A stretch of 64,000 bases of DNA from Lumbricus terrestris (taxonomy: Eukaryota; Annelida; Clitellata; Crassiclitellata; Lumbricidae): NCBI GenBank assembly GCA_949752735.1, contig OX457052.1, positions 34,912,263-34,976,262 on the forward strand. The letters run 5' to 3'. Position 1 is the first letter of the stretch. Each line of letters begins with the position of its first letter. The position numbers were made by a program, and so were the translations under genes. The notes under the pieces are model-generated. The model had not been told where the DNA came from, ran no database searches, and saw only the letters and a list, made by a program, of their open reading frames with translations. Below, piece by piece: positions 20,601 through 30,566 of this stretch.

Positions 20601-23600
20601 TAGGGTTAACGAAAGAACCTGTGGAGGTCACAGCGCTAAAGCACTTAATTAGTATTCAGAAGAGGAAGGACGTCTCTCTCAAATTGTCCATCAACTCTGT
20701 CAAATGACAACCTATATAAATTATGAAAGCGATATTATTAATATTACAATTATTATGTTATTATGTTTATTATTATTATAATTAAATATTTTTATTATTT
20801 TATTATGTTTATTTTTATTATTATAATTATTGCTATTATTATTTATGACTTTTTCAAGGTTGTTACACAGTAACCATTTTAGAGAATGCAGAGGATTAGA
20901 CATAATGGTTTGTTGATATTAAAATGTCATGCTGCGTCAGTGAACTTGTATGCACATGTGAACTGTTAATAGAGGTGTTTAAGATTTACGGGATGAATCA
21001 TAGCAATAGCAATTATAGTTACATGTAATGCTGTATCTTCAGTCTGACATGGACGTCAGCGTTGAAATTCAGTTGCAAATAAGTTGATTCGATCTTTCCA
21101 TTTTTCCAAGTGACTGGTCCCTAGCTTGGTATTCGTAATTGTAAATTCATTGTCTCTAAAACACCATTATTAAATGAGACACAAGACTTTATGTTATCCG
21201 AACGCCTTCATAGCATAGATCATAAAAGCACCAGTTAGAACTTTCTTTGTGCCAGTCCCAAGTCTCTACTGCAGAGATTATTGAAAAATTAGATGTAGAC
21301 AATGTATAGGAACTTGCCAGCTTATTTTGTTACTGGACGAAAATTGGGTGATCAATTGATTGTTTGACTGATCATGAAGCCAAGTGACGGGCACCAACTT
21401 CTTCAATGGCATTGTATCGTGCCATAGATTTTTTCCTGAGATGTCAGTTGAGGATTGTAGTCTTTTTGCCAGAGAGAGAGAGACAGACAGAGAGAGAGAT
21501 ATGTTCTGTGTAGGTTAGTAATGTAATGTTATGTCAGAAGACATCTATTTAGTGCACGAATATAGAGGTCTCCACGAGGTCCGCTTAGGTCCAGTATTGT
21601 CTGCAGCCAAATCAGTTTCCTGTTCATTTAACTTTTTAATTTTGTTGTTTTTAACAGAGATCGCGACTATCTGCATCAGCTGTAGCAGGAAAAGTCGCAA
21701 AGAAGTCGGATCTGGCTGACAACACGAACAAGAGGTCGACTAAAGGTAGTAGTTTCAATTTAACGACACTGTGTAACCCCAAGGATCATTTGCATTGCCC
21801 TCCTCCTCTATCCAGGCTTGGGACTGGCACCGTCGGATGAATGATGGTTTGATTGAGAGTGTAAGTCAGTGATGTCCAACCTTTTTGACTCCGAGGGCCA
21901 CTAAAGAACGTTTCTTGAAGCCGAGGTCGCACGTGTGAACTAAAAAGCGTCAACGATGATCTAATGTAAATTGTTTAAGCTATATTAAAATTTACTATGG
22001 AATAAATGTACTGAACGCACCATGGGAACTTGATTTTGTATTCACATTGTCAAATAAGAACACAACAACTTAGACTTTGGTCCGAGATTTATCATTTTCA
22101 TTTACACAGAATTTGAAAAAAATCGCTAGCTCTGGTGGGCCACAAAATCAGTTCGCGGGCTGCAGGTTGGACAGCACTGCTGTAAGTGTTCTTGTGACCC
22201 AAGCCCATTGACTAGAATCCTAACCTAGATGAAAAGAGAATTTCATGCCAAACTAAAACCTGTATATTATCCTGATTCTCTACCCAGGTTGCACCATTCA
22301 AGTCACTCGACCACCATAGCTACAAGCTGTCTCCTTGTCTTGATCTCCAGGCCTTTAACCTAGTACCGAAGCAAACGAGGACAGTTTTGCTATTGTTGAT
22401 TTGAAGCGCTGTAATAGTGCCGATGAATGAGCTTTGACATGGCTTTTGTGTGTGCTGAGGAATTCTTGATGATTTACATTACATTCGTAATCCACAGTTG
22501 AAGAGTTCTGCTGACCACTTTATGGTATTTATTACACTTGTATTAAGCCCCACTTTCTAACAACCACATATTGCTGCACCAGGCAACTATTGTGAGTGAA
22601 GCTTGTGAAGGACTCGCTCAGCATCCCTAAACATCAACCCTATCAATACGAGGGAATCGAAACCGTTTGAATAGTCCACAAAGCAATTACTTCGGACGAC
22701 CTATTGCATGTAGTGTCCTAGCAATTATATATAGCACAGTGATTATGCGTTTCAAGGGTGTCTAAGAAGTCACTCTCGTTAATCGAAAAACGTGTTGCAT
22801 TCTAATACAGTGTAATTATATTAATTCTTGTAGAGCGTTCTGCAGCAATTCGAGTGCTCTATCCATTTATGTAGGTTAAGTTAAGCAAATTCAGCCAGTG
22901 TCCATTGAATACTGCCTCCCGTTGTATCAACCAGAGTCTAAAGTGTCACTGTCTAATCTGGTCCCTCTGCTTGGGGGGGAGTGGATTCAGTTCTTTCGGG
23001 GGGGGGGGGGGTGGGACAGAGGTCAGTGGCGGCGCCAGGATTTGAGTTTTGGAGGGGCTGAAGCCCCCAGAGGAAATTTTCCGTTTTCATCCGCCAAAAT
23101 GTCTGACGACCTATTTTTGTTATCAGGTCGAAAATCATGGGAATATCTGCATGTAAAAACCCAGATGGCCTCTTTCTTAGAGGTGCTTAGTCTTTTATAG
23201 GGGGTGGGGAGCTTAAACCCCCTAGCGTCGCCACTGATAGCAGTGTGACACCTTTTGTCGGGTAATTTTACAAGTTTTGGTAGTAAATTATGATCTTTTG
23301 AATCTCATGATCTTTTTGTGTATTGTTTTTTTTTCTGTTAGGGATGTGAACACTCTATTCATGCATAGCACTGTCATCATATTTGTCGTGAGGTTCGCCA
23401 CTCTTTATTGTATACGACTCACACTGACGAGGTTATTATCATTTAGAACTTTAATGAAGGCGAACTTTAATATAGGCCTAAAGTTAAGTAAGTAAATTAG
23501 ATCGGTAAACGTCTCTTGGAAGAAGGAAGTCCCCACGTAGTCCAGCCCCCAGAAAACCCCCGCGACCGTCTTCTTCCCCGTCCGACTCAGAAGTGCTTTT

Positions 23601-26600
23601 CCGTCCATCCGTCGTCGGTCGGCCCCAGCGCCGATTGGTCGATTGGTGCCGCTACCTTTCGACGCCTGGCCAACCGTCTTCGTCGCGGGCCTTCGTTGGC
23701 CCGCCCTCCAAAGACGCTGTAGGGTCCGCTGGATGTGGGGTCGGGCTCACGACCGGGGGTATCAGGGTACCCCGGGTTGGGGAGGGGAGGGCGACGATGG
23801 GCGTCAGATGACAAAGGCCAGCTCCTCCATTAGTACGTCTCGGCCCGATCGGTCCGTCGCCGGTTCGACGCCCCCCGCCGGGCTTCAGTCGCCATTTCGT
23901 TGATTTATTAGAGGCCCGAGCGAGGGCGCCCCGCTATGAAATCCGATCGGACCTGGCGGAGCAGAGTTCTTATCAGCAGGCCGGTTGTCATCTGCCCCAA
24001 CGGTCCGTCGACCCTCCACCCTCCACCGGCTGCACTCCGATGACCTCTAGCGCCGCTTCTGTAGCGCCGTAGATCGTCGTGATTCATGTCTGCCGGGCTC
24101 CACCGTGACATCCCTCCCACCCGAGATGATTCCGACGATCGTGACGATCTCCTGGCGTTGCTGGTCCTCGCTTTCCTCCTTCACGTCGGATGATTGTTCC
24201 TCAGGAAACACACACAAAAACGGCTTTAGTCATATGTACATATTTACAGACGGCAGGGTCAGATCCCGCCGGTGTCCCGGTCTCACTGTCTCCGTCAAAT
24301 CCTAGACAGGAAGTCGGCGGCTACATTCTTTGGGCCTGGACGATACTTAAAGCAAATGTTAAATTCTTGTAGCGCCAGCGCCCAGCGAGCGAGCTTTGCG
24401 CTCTTTGGAGCGGCTTCAGTCAGGAAAGACAAAGGATTATGATCAGAAAAGATGGTTATGCTGCATAGAAAGATCCAAGGACGAAAGCGTTTTAGCGCCC
24501 AAATGACAGCATAAGCTTCTCTTTCAATTGTTGACCACCGCGTCTGAACATCTGTTAACTTTGCACTTGCAAAAGAAATGGGGCGTTCATGCCCCTCATC
24601 AGACCATTGAAAAAGACAACAGCCTACCGCGGATCCACTGGCGTCCACAGACAAACCAAACTCTCTTGAGAAATCAATTACATGTAATTTGACAGCGTTA
24701 CTTAAATCACTTTTGAGCTTATCTAGTGCCCTCTGGTGTTCCACACTCCAGGGCACTTTCGTTGGAATATGCTTCTGCGTCAAGTCGGTTATCACTCGAG
24801 CAGTCTCAGCTAAAGACGGTATAAAGTTTCGAAAATAGCTGAAAAAGCCGATGAGTCGTCTCACCTCCTTCTTGGTGGTGGGTGGCTGGATCTGGTCTAA
24901 TCCTGCAATTTTCTCCGGATCTGGTTCAATTATCCCGGATCCAACCACGTGACCAACAAAAGTCGCATGACTCTGCCCAAAACTACATTTCTTTAAGCTA
25001 AGAGTCAAACCGGACACTTTGATAGTCTTAAGAAATCCCTCCAAGTGGGCAAGATGCTCTTCCCAAGAATTCGAAAACACCGCCATGTCGTCTACAAAGG
25101 GCTCGGTGAAATCACGGATGGGATGCAAAATGTTGGACACACAACGGATAAAAGTGTTACTAGCAGATTTCAAACCAAACGGCATACGCGTGAATTCAAA
25201 AAGGCCTTCATCGCACACAAAAGCAGTAAGATACCGAGAAGATTCTTTCACCGGAAGCTGCCAATAGCCGCTCTTTGCGTCAAAGCAAGTAATGAACCGC
25301 GCCTTCCCGACCTTCTGAAGAACGTCCCCCACATTCGGGGTAGGGTAGCAGTCACCTGCTGAATGCAAGTTCACGTGCCTGTAGTCTACGGCTAGTCTTA
25401 CGCCCTTCCGACCGTCTGGTCCCTTTAGTACACAGACGATCGGACTGGCCATTTCACTGGTCGACGGAACAATAATGCCTAAGTCCTGCATCTCTTGTAT
25501 CTGTCGGGCCACTTCCGGTTTGAGTAGTTCCGGAATCCGATACGCGCGCAAGCGTTTGGGTTTGAAGTCAGGTAGGATTTTAATTTCATGCTCCATGAGC
25601 GGACAGAAACCTGGTTTCTCTGAAAAGACCTCGGGGTACCGGTCAAGAAGAGTTAGTAATTGTTGTTTCTCGGAGTCAGATAGGTGGGCAAGTTTAACAG
25701 GATCAATGAGCGTACTGGGCCGGGGGTGGGTGTCCTTGTACTCTTCGACGACTTCCACGGACCCGAAATCCTCATCTCGATCGAACACAACTGAACAATT
25801 ATCTACAATTGCCTCTTCGATCCGCTCATTGTACTTCCGGATTTTGTTAGCATGCACATGTCTATGGGTGCCCTCAATATCGACGATGTAAGAATAGGGT
25901 GACTTGACTCTAACTACAGTTCCTGGACCCCTCCAACGGTTATAGAACTTGGCCCCATTACTATCTGGCGCGAGGAGGATGACCTTATCCCCCACCTGAT
26001 ATCGCCTATCCATACTTCGCAAATTATAATGGATAGCATATCTCTTCTGCTCGACTTCAGAGTGATAGTCAGCATAGGACTTGGCTAGTTCTAAGTTGTC
26101 CCTCAAGTCCCTCAAATACGCTTCTGGTGTCTTACCTAGGCTGAACGGAAGTTCACGTTCACCTGCCCATGATTCTTTCAATATAGACAAGGGTCCCCTG
26201 GGGACCGTGCCGTATACCAACATATATGGACTGATATGAGTGGTTGCAGAAGGACGTTCACGAAGACTCCACAGGACAAATGGCAGGAGACGATGCCAAC
26301 CCCTTGGGTCGTTCTGAGCCAACTTGTAGATCATACTCTTTAGGCTTTGATTGCATCTCTCGACCAAACCGTTCGCCTCCGGATGGCCTGGGGTACTGAA
26401 ACGCGGACAACAGCCTAAACGTTTTAACATTTCCTGTGTTAATTGACTTTTAAAACTTGTGCCACAATCCGAGCTAATCACCTTGGGCACTGAAAATGTC
26501 ATAAAGACCTGTAATAAGGCATCACACACTGCCTTAGCACTCAGAGATCGTAACGGATAGGCCATCGGCCAACGAGAAAACCGATCGACAATAACCAGTG

Positions 26601-29600
26601 CATAGTTGAATTCAGGTTTCGAGATGGTCGGATCACTTTCAGCGATGATTGGGCCAATGCAATCCATGGACAAATGTGTAAACGGAAGTTCCTCGTCCCT
26701 TGGAATAGGAGTGATGGGAACACGATGAGCCGTCTTTACAGGCGCTCGAAGTTGACACACAGAGCAAGAAGAACAATACCTTTTGATTTTATCATCCATG
26801 TGGGGGAACCAAAAGCTGAGCCGAATCCGGTCACGCGTGGACTTGAAACCCATGTGACCTGCGAAAGGCGCATCGTGAGCCATCTCCAGCACGGTGCCTA
26901 TTCTCGATTCCGGTAAGCACAGCTGCTTGACCTTATGACCCACCATACTTTCGCGATGGTACAAGAGTGACCCCTCTAACAGAAAATTATTACGGTTCTG
27001 TTGGGCCATCTTAAGATACGGGGCCAGTGATGGACATTGACTTTGCTCGATCGACAGCGTATTTGCCCCCGCTGTTCGTTCGCTTTCGGGCAAAGCAGGG
27101 ATGTCCGGGTCCAAGAACTCAGACTGACTCACCGGTTTCTCACTTTGTTGACTTCCTATCCCGCTACACATAACCTCCTCCCCTTCGTCTTCCGACGTGG
27201 TAAAGACCGGGTCTGTTCTACCGGCTTCCGGGTCGGTCGAGATCTGAGCAATCTCAGCCATACTCACGGCCAGCACGTCATACACCGCTGTCTCCTTCAG
27301 GAGTGTTTCCACCGTTGGTGTTATTATCACTGCCTCATGCAGGTTGGGGACCACCGCTAACCACACTAGCACGGGCGGAGCGATGTTAGTTAATCCCTCG
27401 GCGTTTTCCATGACTGGTTTTACGGGTAAGCGAATCACATCAGTGATTTCTGACTTCCCATTAAGGCCTGACAGTTTAACTCTCTTGTGTACGGGTGGGT
27501 TTAGATGTTTCACCAGCGATTGCCGTATACAACAAATTTCAGACCCCCCGTCGATAAGTGCTCTTTGGTTCTCTAACTGATCAATTTGAACATCCATATA
27601 TGATCTTACATGGAACTGGTCAGCATCAATAAAGGATTTGGGTGTCTTAATAGCGTCGACATTACAACTAATCTTCTTCGACGCCAAATCACCTTTCACC
27701 TTATTCGCCTCACACGCATTCACGTGGGCCGTCTTTTTGTTGCCTTGTGGGTTCTTAGCTTTACCACATTGAAAAGCTCGGTGGCTGTCAGACCCACACT
27801 GGAAGCATAAACCCTTACGCAAGGCCTCTTCCTTCGAGATCTTCTCGTCCTTACCTGACGCACTAACAACCTCTACTTTCCTAGTTGCTATGTTCTCGTT
27901 TTGATTGGTCGGGTGCGCTGTACGGCTAATCCGAGCGTGCGTAGAGCTACTCGAGCTGGTGGAATTACTCGAGCCACTCCAGCGGATAGGTTCGCCACTC
28001 CAGTGATGGTATGCCATATAGTTATCTACTGTGGCTGCTAGCTCCTCTATCCGTAGCCATTCATCCTTTTCTTGCGCGAGGATAAAATCCAAGCACGCCC
28101 GGGGCAGAAGTTCCTTGAGACGGTCGGCACACAACAGACTAACGAGGTCTTCAACAGAATTGCCTACACGCCTACTGCGAAAGTAATAACACAAAGCATT
28201 CTGGATTCTAGACGCGAGAGCAGTGTAAGTTTCGTCAGAAGATTTTCTGGTTGAGAGAAAGCGGTCGCGGAGTTGAATTGGACTAATTCGAAACTCTCGA
28301 AGCAAAAAGTCCTTAAGTTTCTCATAGTCGCAAAGCTGGTCTTGTGTCAGCCGTGTGGTCAACGCTTTGGTTCGATCGTTAAGGTTAGCTAACAATAAGT
28401 GTGCCTTAACATCGTCGTCAACTTCGAACTGATTAAACAGCCGCTCAATATGGTCGAAATAACAGGGCATTTCCGCACCATCATGTGGGAATTTTCCTAT
28501 GACCTGTTTAACCGCATCGCTAAAGTGTTTTATTCTACCGGCTAACGACTGCTTGCGACAACTGTCAAGTTCGTTTCGCCTTTGCCTCTCGCGGTCCAGG
28601 TCCAACTGCTCTTCACGCAGTTTCAATTCTCTACGCCTGTCTTCTCTCTCCTCATCCTCTCTCTTTTCTCTCCATCTTCGCTCTTCCCTTTCTTCATCCT
28701 CCTTCTTCTCTCTTCGTCTTCGATCCTCTCTCTCTTCCTCGTACCGCCGCATCTCAAAGGCCAAACGTTGACGTTCCAGCTCCAAACTTGGATCTGTACT
28801 TGTCCGCCCACGGGGACTGTCAAATTCGGGAGGGGTTTCGTGGCCCGCAGACACAAACTCCGCCCAATTTTCCATCAAATCTATGCGTCCCATAGCCTCT
28901 ATTGCTGGTAAGGCTAAACCAGCCTCCCGCAAACACGTTGCTAATCTATCGCTAGACATCTTTCTGATACCCGCTTGCTGCTCGAGCGTTAAGCGGTCCA
29001 TTGCAACAACAACAACAAGAAAACAGGGAGAGATAGAGTGGATAGTCCCAGCGTTCAGACAGAGGAAATCAAAACAAAACACAAAAACAGTCAGAAATGT
29101 TTCCACCGAATCCTGCCTTCGGACTTACAAACGTACTCCCCAGAAATTACCGGACACCAGCAAAGATCCTACCTGTCCAAGTCTGCATGTGGTGTTGTTC
29201 CTGGATCGTCCAGATCGCGTGTAGTCCTGCGATGTCTTCGACTCGGTTTTCCTCACTCGTCTAATCGTTTGATCGGCAAGGTGGATTGCAGCTCCGCCGA
29301 TTCCGTCTTCTTCAACAAGCGTGGTAGTCCGCAGACGCTTGACGCTTCCGGATTTCTTCACCGTTTCTTGGACGTCCAAAGAATTTCAAAGTTCCAGTTC
29401 GCACAATCTCGCCAATATACTCAGAATTATCCAGTTGACTGCGCCATAAATGTCGTGAGGTTCGCCACTCTTTATTGTATACGACTCACACTGACGAGGT
29501 TATTATCATTTAGAACTTTAATGAAGGCGAACTTTAATATAGGCCTAAAGTTAAGTAAGTAAATTAGATCGGTAAACGTCTCTTGGAAGAAGGAAGTCCC

Positions 29601-30534
29601 CACGTAGTCCAGCCCCCAGAAAACCCCCGCGACCGTCTTCTTCCCCGTCCGACTCAGAAGTGCTTTTCCGTCCATCCGTCGTCGGTCGGCCCCAGCGCCG
29701 ATTGGTCGATTGGTGCCGCTACCTTTCGACGCCTGGCCAACCGTCTTCGTCGCGGGCCTTCGTTGGCCCGCCCTCCAAAGACGCTGTAGGGTCCGCTGGA
29801 TGTGGGGTCGGGCTCACGACCGGGGGTATCAGGGTACCCCGGGTTGGGGAGGGGAGGGCGACGATGGGCGTCAGATGACAAAGGCCAGCTCCTCCATTAG
29901 TACGTCTCGGCCCGATCGGTCCGTCGCCGGTTCGACGCCCCCCGCCGGGCTTCAGTCGCCATTTCGTTGATTTATTAGAGGCCCGAGCGAGGGCGCCCCG
30001 CTATGAAATCCGATCGGACCTGGCGGAGCAGAGTTCTTATCAGCAGGCCGGTTGTCATCTGCCCCAACGGTCCGTCGACCCTCCACCCTCCACCGGCTGC
30101 ACTCCGATGACCTCTAGCGCCGCTTCTGTAGCGCCGTAGATCGTCGTGATTCATGTCTGCCGGGCTCCACCGTGACAATATTATAGTAAAACTGTTCGTG
30201 CTTTGTAATATTTTGATGTAAAAGAATCTCTGAAAAATCTTTAACAGATATCATGGAATTCTCGAGTGTCTCTTCCTCCATCTCGGCGCTAAGCAATTCA
30301 TCTGAATCCTTTGCTTCCACCACTCCCGCATCGTCTTCCCCATCCTCCTCATCAGCTGCCGCTGCTGTGGCTGTTGCTCCTGACAACCGTTTACGAACAA
30401 CACCGAACTTTAACGGACGCACGTTACGAGAGAACGGAGGAGGAGGAGCGGGGGGAGATCGGCCTCTGCTGCTTTCGATCATTCTCGCTGAGATCAATCG
30501 TAAATACATGTCCGTCAGCTTTAGACCTGTGTGA
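17676..30534 (+). CDS. UPF0547 / C16orf87-like zinc-ribbon protein
   Basis: Four coding exons: 17676-17753, 18119-18231, 21660-21745 and 30248-30534, in total 564 nt (187 aa plus stop). Exons 1 and 2 join into TCRKCHKQLPTACKMCSCGF, the family's CxxC...CxxCxC zinc ribbon (vertebrate C16orf87 has a close CPEC..VPVACKSCPCGY form). The middle is basic and Ser/Ala-rich. The C-terminus reads SIILAEINRK, matching the family's conserved VALAEINRK end. Exons 1, 2 and 4 are well supported. The exon 2 donor (GA|gtaaat) and exon 3 acceptor (cagag|A) were chosen because they keep the frame; a missed small exon is possible. The family's biochemical role is unknown; a nucleic-acid or protein-binding role is only inferred from the ribbon. 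A LINE begins 47 bp after exon 2, and an antisense LTR retrotransposon ends 70 bp before exon 4. Confidence 0.83.
17752..17871. repeat. Tandem duplication of about 53 bp across a splice donor
   Basis: A block starting AGGTATTCGACAATTTAATT occurs at 17752 and again at 17819 (period 67). The first copy spans the exon 1 donor CAG|gtattc of the C16orf87-like gene, so the second copy carries a duplicate donor-like AG|GTATTC. Confidence 0.85.
18278..19560 (+). mobile_element. CR1/L2-type non-LTR retrotransposon, 5'-truncated, frameshifted
   Basis: The frame from 18278 carries reverse transcriptase motifs in order: LLDLSAAFDTVDH (motif A aspartate), GVPQGSVLGPLLF, FYADDSQLY (catalytic YADD) and LNPDKTDFLW. 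A one-base shift near 19030-19045 moves the rest (LNAAAKLVCNRQKYDHVTPL, then GPRCWNSLPSTVRS) to the frame ending at 19458. The 3' end GAGGCGCC..GGCGCCATAGAAATTGTCG and an ATT tail near 19540-19560 follow. The endonuclease and the first part of the RT domain are missing, so this is a dead-on-arrival copy. It lies in sense orientation in intron 2 of the C16orf87-like gene. Confidence 0.9.
21867..22179. mobile_element. hAT-type MITE
   Basis: The left end is CAGTGATGTCCAACCTTTTT and the right end, reverse-complemented, is CAGTGCTGTCCAACCTGCAG. Both are followed inward by GGGCC/GTGGCCC motifs. Flanks GTGTAAGT and CTGTAAGT agree at 7 of 8 positions, as expected for an 8-bp hAT target duplication. 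No transposase is present. It lies in intron 3 of the C16orf87-like gene, about 120 bp after exon 3. Confidence 0.8.
23024..23236. mobile_element. TIR element, 'CAGTGGCGGCGCCAGG' family, copy 1
   Basis: Starts CAGTGGCGGCGCCAGGATTT and ends CCCCCTAGCGTCGCCACTG, an imperfect inverted pair. The inside resembles the element at 37718-38018 (GGAAATTTTCC, TTTCATnCnCC AAAAT). No clear target duplication could be found for this copy. Confidence 0.65.
23379..23383. other. Target-site duplication ATATT, left copy
   Basis: ATATT directly precedes the left LTR. The same five bases directly follow the right LTR. Confidence 0.85.
23384..24110 (-). repeat. 3' LTR of the Gmr1-type element
   Basis: 727 bp, starting TGTCGTGAGG and ending CACCGTGACA in plus orientation. 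It matches 29451-30177 base for base as far as could be read (offset 6067). Confidence 0.95.
24111..24122 (-). promoter_or_regulatory. Polypurine tract candidate
   Basis: On the minus strand GGGTGGGAGGGA lies directly upstream of the 3' LTR, the position at which plus-strand DNA synthesis is primed. One T interrupts the purines. Confidence 0.7.
24295..29106 (-). CDS. Gag-Pol polyprotein of the Gmr1-type element
   Basis: One 1603-codon frame; the likelier start is the ATG at 29001 (residue 36, MDRLTLEQQ), since the first 35 residues are hydrophobic and unlike Gag. Order, in residues of the long frame: Glu/Arg-rich coiled coil about 108-185; SCAN-like capsid part about 280-365; CCHC knuckle 434-447 (CFQCGSDSHRAFQC); protease with D519 in LIDGGSE; integrase with HHCC (H744, H751, C778, C781) and D815, D880, E916 (D-35-E spacing); a GPY/F-like module near 1058-1075; reverse transcriptase with D1276 and FVDD at 1337-1340; RNase H with D1488, E1528/E1530 and D1555. 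The frame ends just after the typical AADFLSRI. It should make a polyprotein cleaved by its own protease. Oddities are integrase before RT, DGG in place of the usual D-T/S-G, and no frameshift between Gag and Pol. Confidence 0.95.
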   Translation of the reverse strand: METFLTVFVFCFDFLCLNAGTIHSISPCFLVVVVAMDRLTLEQQAGIRKMSSDRLATCLREAGLALPAIEAMGRIDLMENWAEFVSAGHETPPEFDSPRGRTSTDPSLELERQRLAFEMRRYEEEREDRRRREKKEDEEREERRWREKREDEEREDRRRELKLREEQLDLDRERQRRNELDSCRKQSLAGRIKHFSDAVKQVIGKFPHDGAEMPCYFDHIERLFNQFEVDDDVKAHLLLANLNDRTKALTTRLTQDQLCDYEKLKDFLLREFRISPIQLRDRFLSTRKSSDETYTALASRIQNALCYYFRSRRVGNSVEDLVSLLCADRLKELLPRACLDFILAQEKDEWLRIEELAATVDNYMAYHHWSGEPIRWSGSSNSTSSSSSTHARISRTAHPTNQNENIATRKVEVVSASGKDEKISKEEALRKGLCFQCGSDSHRAFQCGKAKNPQGNKKTAHVNACEANKVKGDLASKKISCNVDAIKTPKSFIDADQFHVRSYMDVQIDQLENQRALIDGGSEICCIRQSLVKHLNPPVHKRVKLSGLNGKSEITDVIRLPVKPVMENAEGLTNIAPPVLVWLAVVPNLHEAVIITPTVETLLKETAVYDVLAVSMAEIAQISTDPEAGRTDPVFTTSEDEGEEVMCSGIGSQQSEKPVSQSEFLDPDIPALPESERTAGANTLSIEQSQCPSLAPYLKMAQQNRNNFLLEGSLLYHRESMVGHKVKQLCLPESRIGTVLEMAHDAPFAGHMGFKSTRDRIRLSFWFPHMDDKIKRYCSSCSVCQLRAPVKTAHRVPITPIPRDEELPFTHLSMDCIGPIIAESDPTISKPEFNYALVIVDRFSRWPMAYPLRSLSAKAVCDALLQVFMTFSVPKVISSDCGTSFKSQLTQEMLKRLGCCPRFSTPGHPEANGLVERCNQSLKSMIYKLAQNDPRGWHRLLPFVLWSLRERPSATTHISPYMLVYGTVPRGPLSILKESWAGERELPFSLGKTPEAYLRDLRDNLELAKSYADYHSEVEQKRYAIHYNLRSMDRRYQVGDKVILLAPDSNGAKFYNRWRGPGTVVRVKSPYSYIVDIEGTHRHVHANKIRKYNERIEEAIVDNCSVVFDRDEDFGSVEVVEEYKDTHPRPSTLIDPVKLAHLSDSEKQQLLTLLDRYPEVFSEKPGFCPLMEHEIKILPDFKPKRLRAYRIPELLKPEVARQIQEMQDLGIIVPSTSEMASPIVCVLKGPDGRKGVRLAVDYRHVNLHSAGDCYPTPNVGDVLQKVGKARFITCFDAKSGYWQLPVKESSRYLTAFVCDEGLFEFTRMPFGLKSASNTFIRCVSNILHPIRDFTEPFVDDMAVFSNSWEEHLAHLEGFLKTIKVSGLTLSLKKCSFGQSHATFVGHVVGSGIIEPDPEKIAGLDQIQPPTTKKEVRRLIGFFSYFRNFIPSLAETARVITDLTQKHIPTKVPWSVEHQRALDKLKSDLSNAVKLHVIDFSREFGLSVDASGSAVGCCLFQWSDEGHERPISFASAKLTDVQTRWSTIEREAYAVIWALKRFRPWIFLCSITIFSDHNPLSFLTEAAPKSAKLARWALALQEFNICFKYRPGPKNVAADFLSRI
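29429..29446 (-). promoter_or_regulatory. Primer-binding-site candidate
   Basis: Four bases (TTTA) inside the 5' LTR the minus strand reads TGGCGCAGTCAACTGG. It starts with the TGG complementary to tRNA CCA. The first ten bases would suit a serine tRNA 3' end, but that match is from memory. Confidence 0.55.
29451..30177 (-). repeat. 5' LTR of the Gmr1-type element
   Basis: 727 bp, identical on reading to the other LTR. It should contain the element's promoter on the minus strand. Its outer end lies 70 bp upstream of a host splice acceptor. Confidence 0.95.
30178..30182. other. Target-site duplication ATATT, right copy
   Basis: ATATT directly follows the right LTR and equals 23379-23383. Confidence 0.85.
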
Positions 30535-30566
30535 TTGTTGTGCATTTATTATGTATGGCGGTCAAC

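Larger units (their letters stand above)
23384..30177 (-). mobile_element. Complete Gmr1-type LTR retrotransposon
   Basis: A 6794-bp element on the minus strand: 5' LTR 30177-29451, primer-binding-site candidate, one Gag-Pol frame (29106-24295), polypurine tract, 3' LTR 24110-23384. It has TG..CA ends and a 5-bp ATATT target duplication. The Pol order is protease, integrase, reverse transcriptase, RNase H. Integrase-first order with Ty3/gypsy-like proteins defines the Gmr1 group, first described from deuterostomes. The LTRs read as identical and no stop breaks the frame, so insertion looks recent. It sits antisense in the last intron of the C16orf87-like gene. Confidence 0.95.

Noticed and set aside
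23016..23244. 8-bp target duplication for the element at 23024-23236
   Set aside because: The flanks ACAGAGGT and ATAGCAGT agree at only 5 of 8 positions, no better than chance allows.
25475..25891. Plus-strand open frames inside the LTR element
   Set aside because: They are complementary-strand shadows of the Gag-Pol frame, without motifs of their own.
30114..30545. 143-codon minus-strand frame with an acidic segment, looking like an exon interrupted by the LTR element
   Set aside because: The plus strand of the same stretch ends in SIILAEINRK, the conserved UPF0547 C-terminus, with a good acceptor and matching phase. The minus frame is its shadow and runs on into the LTR.
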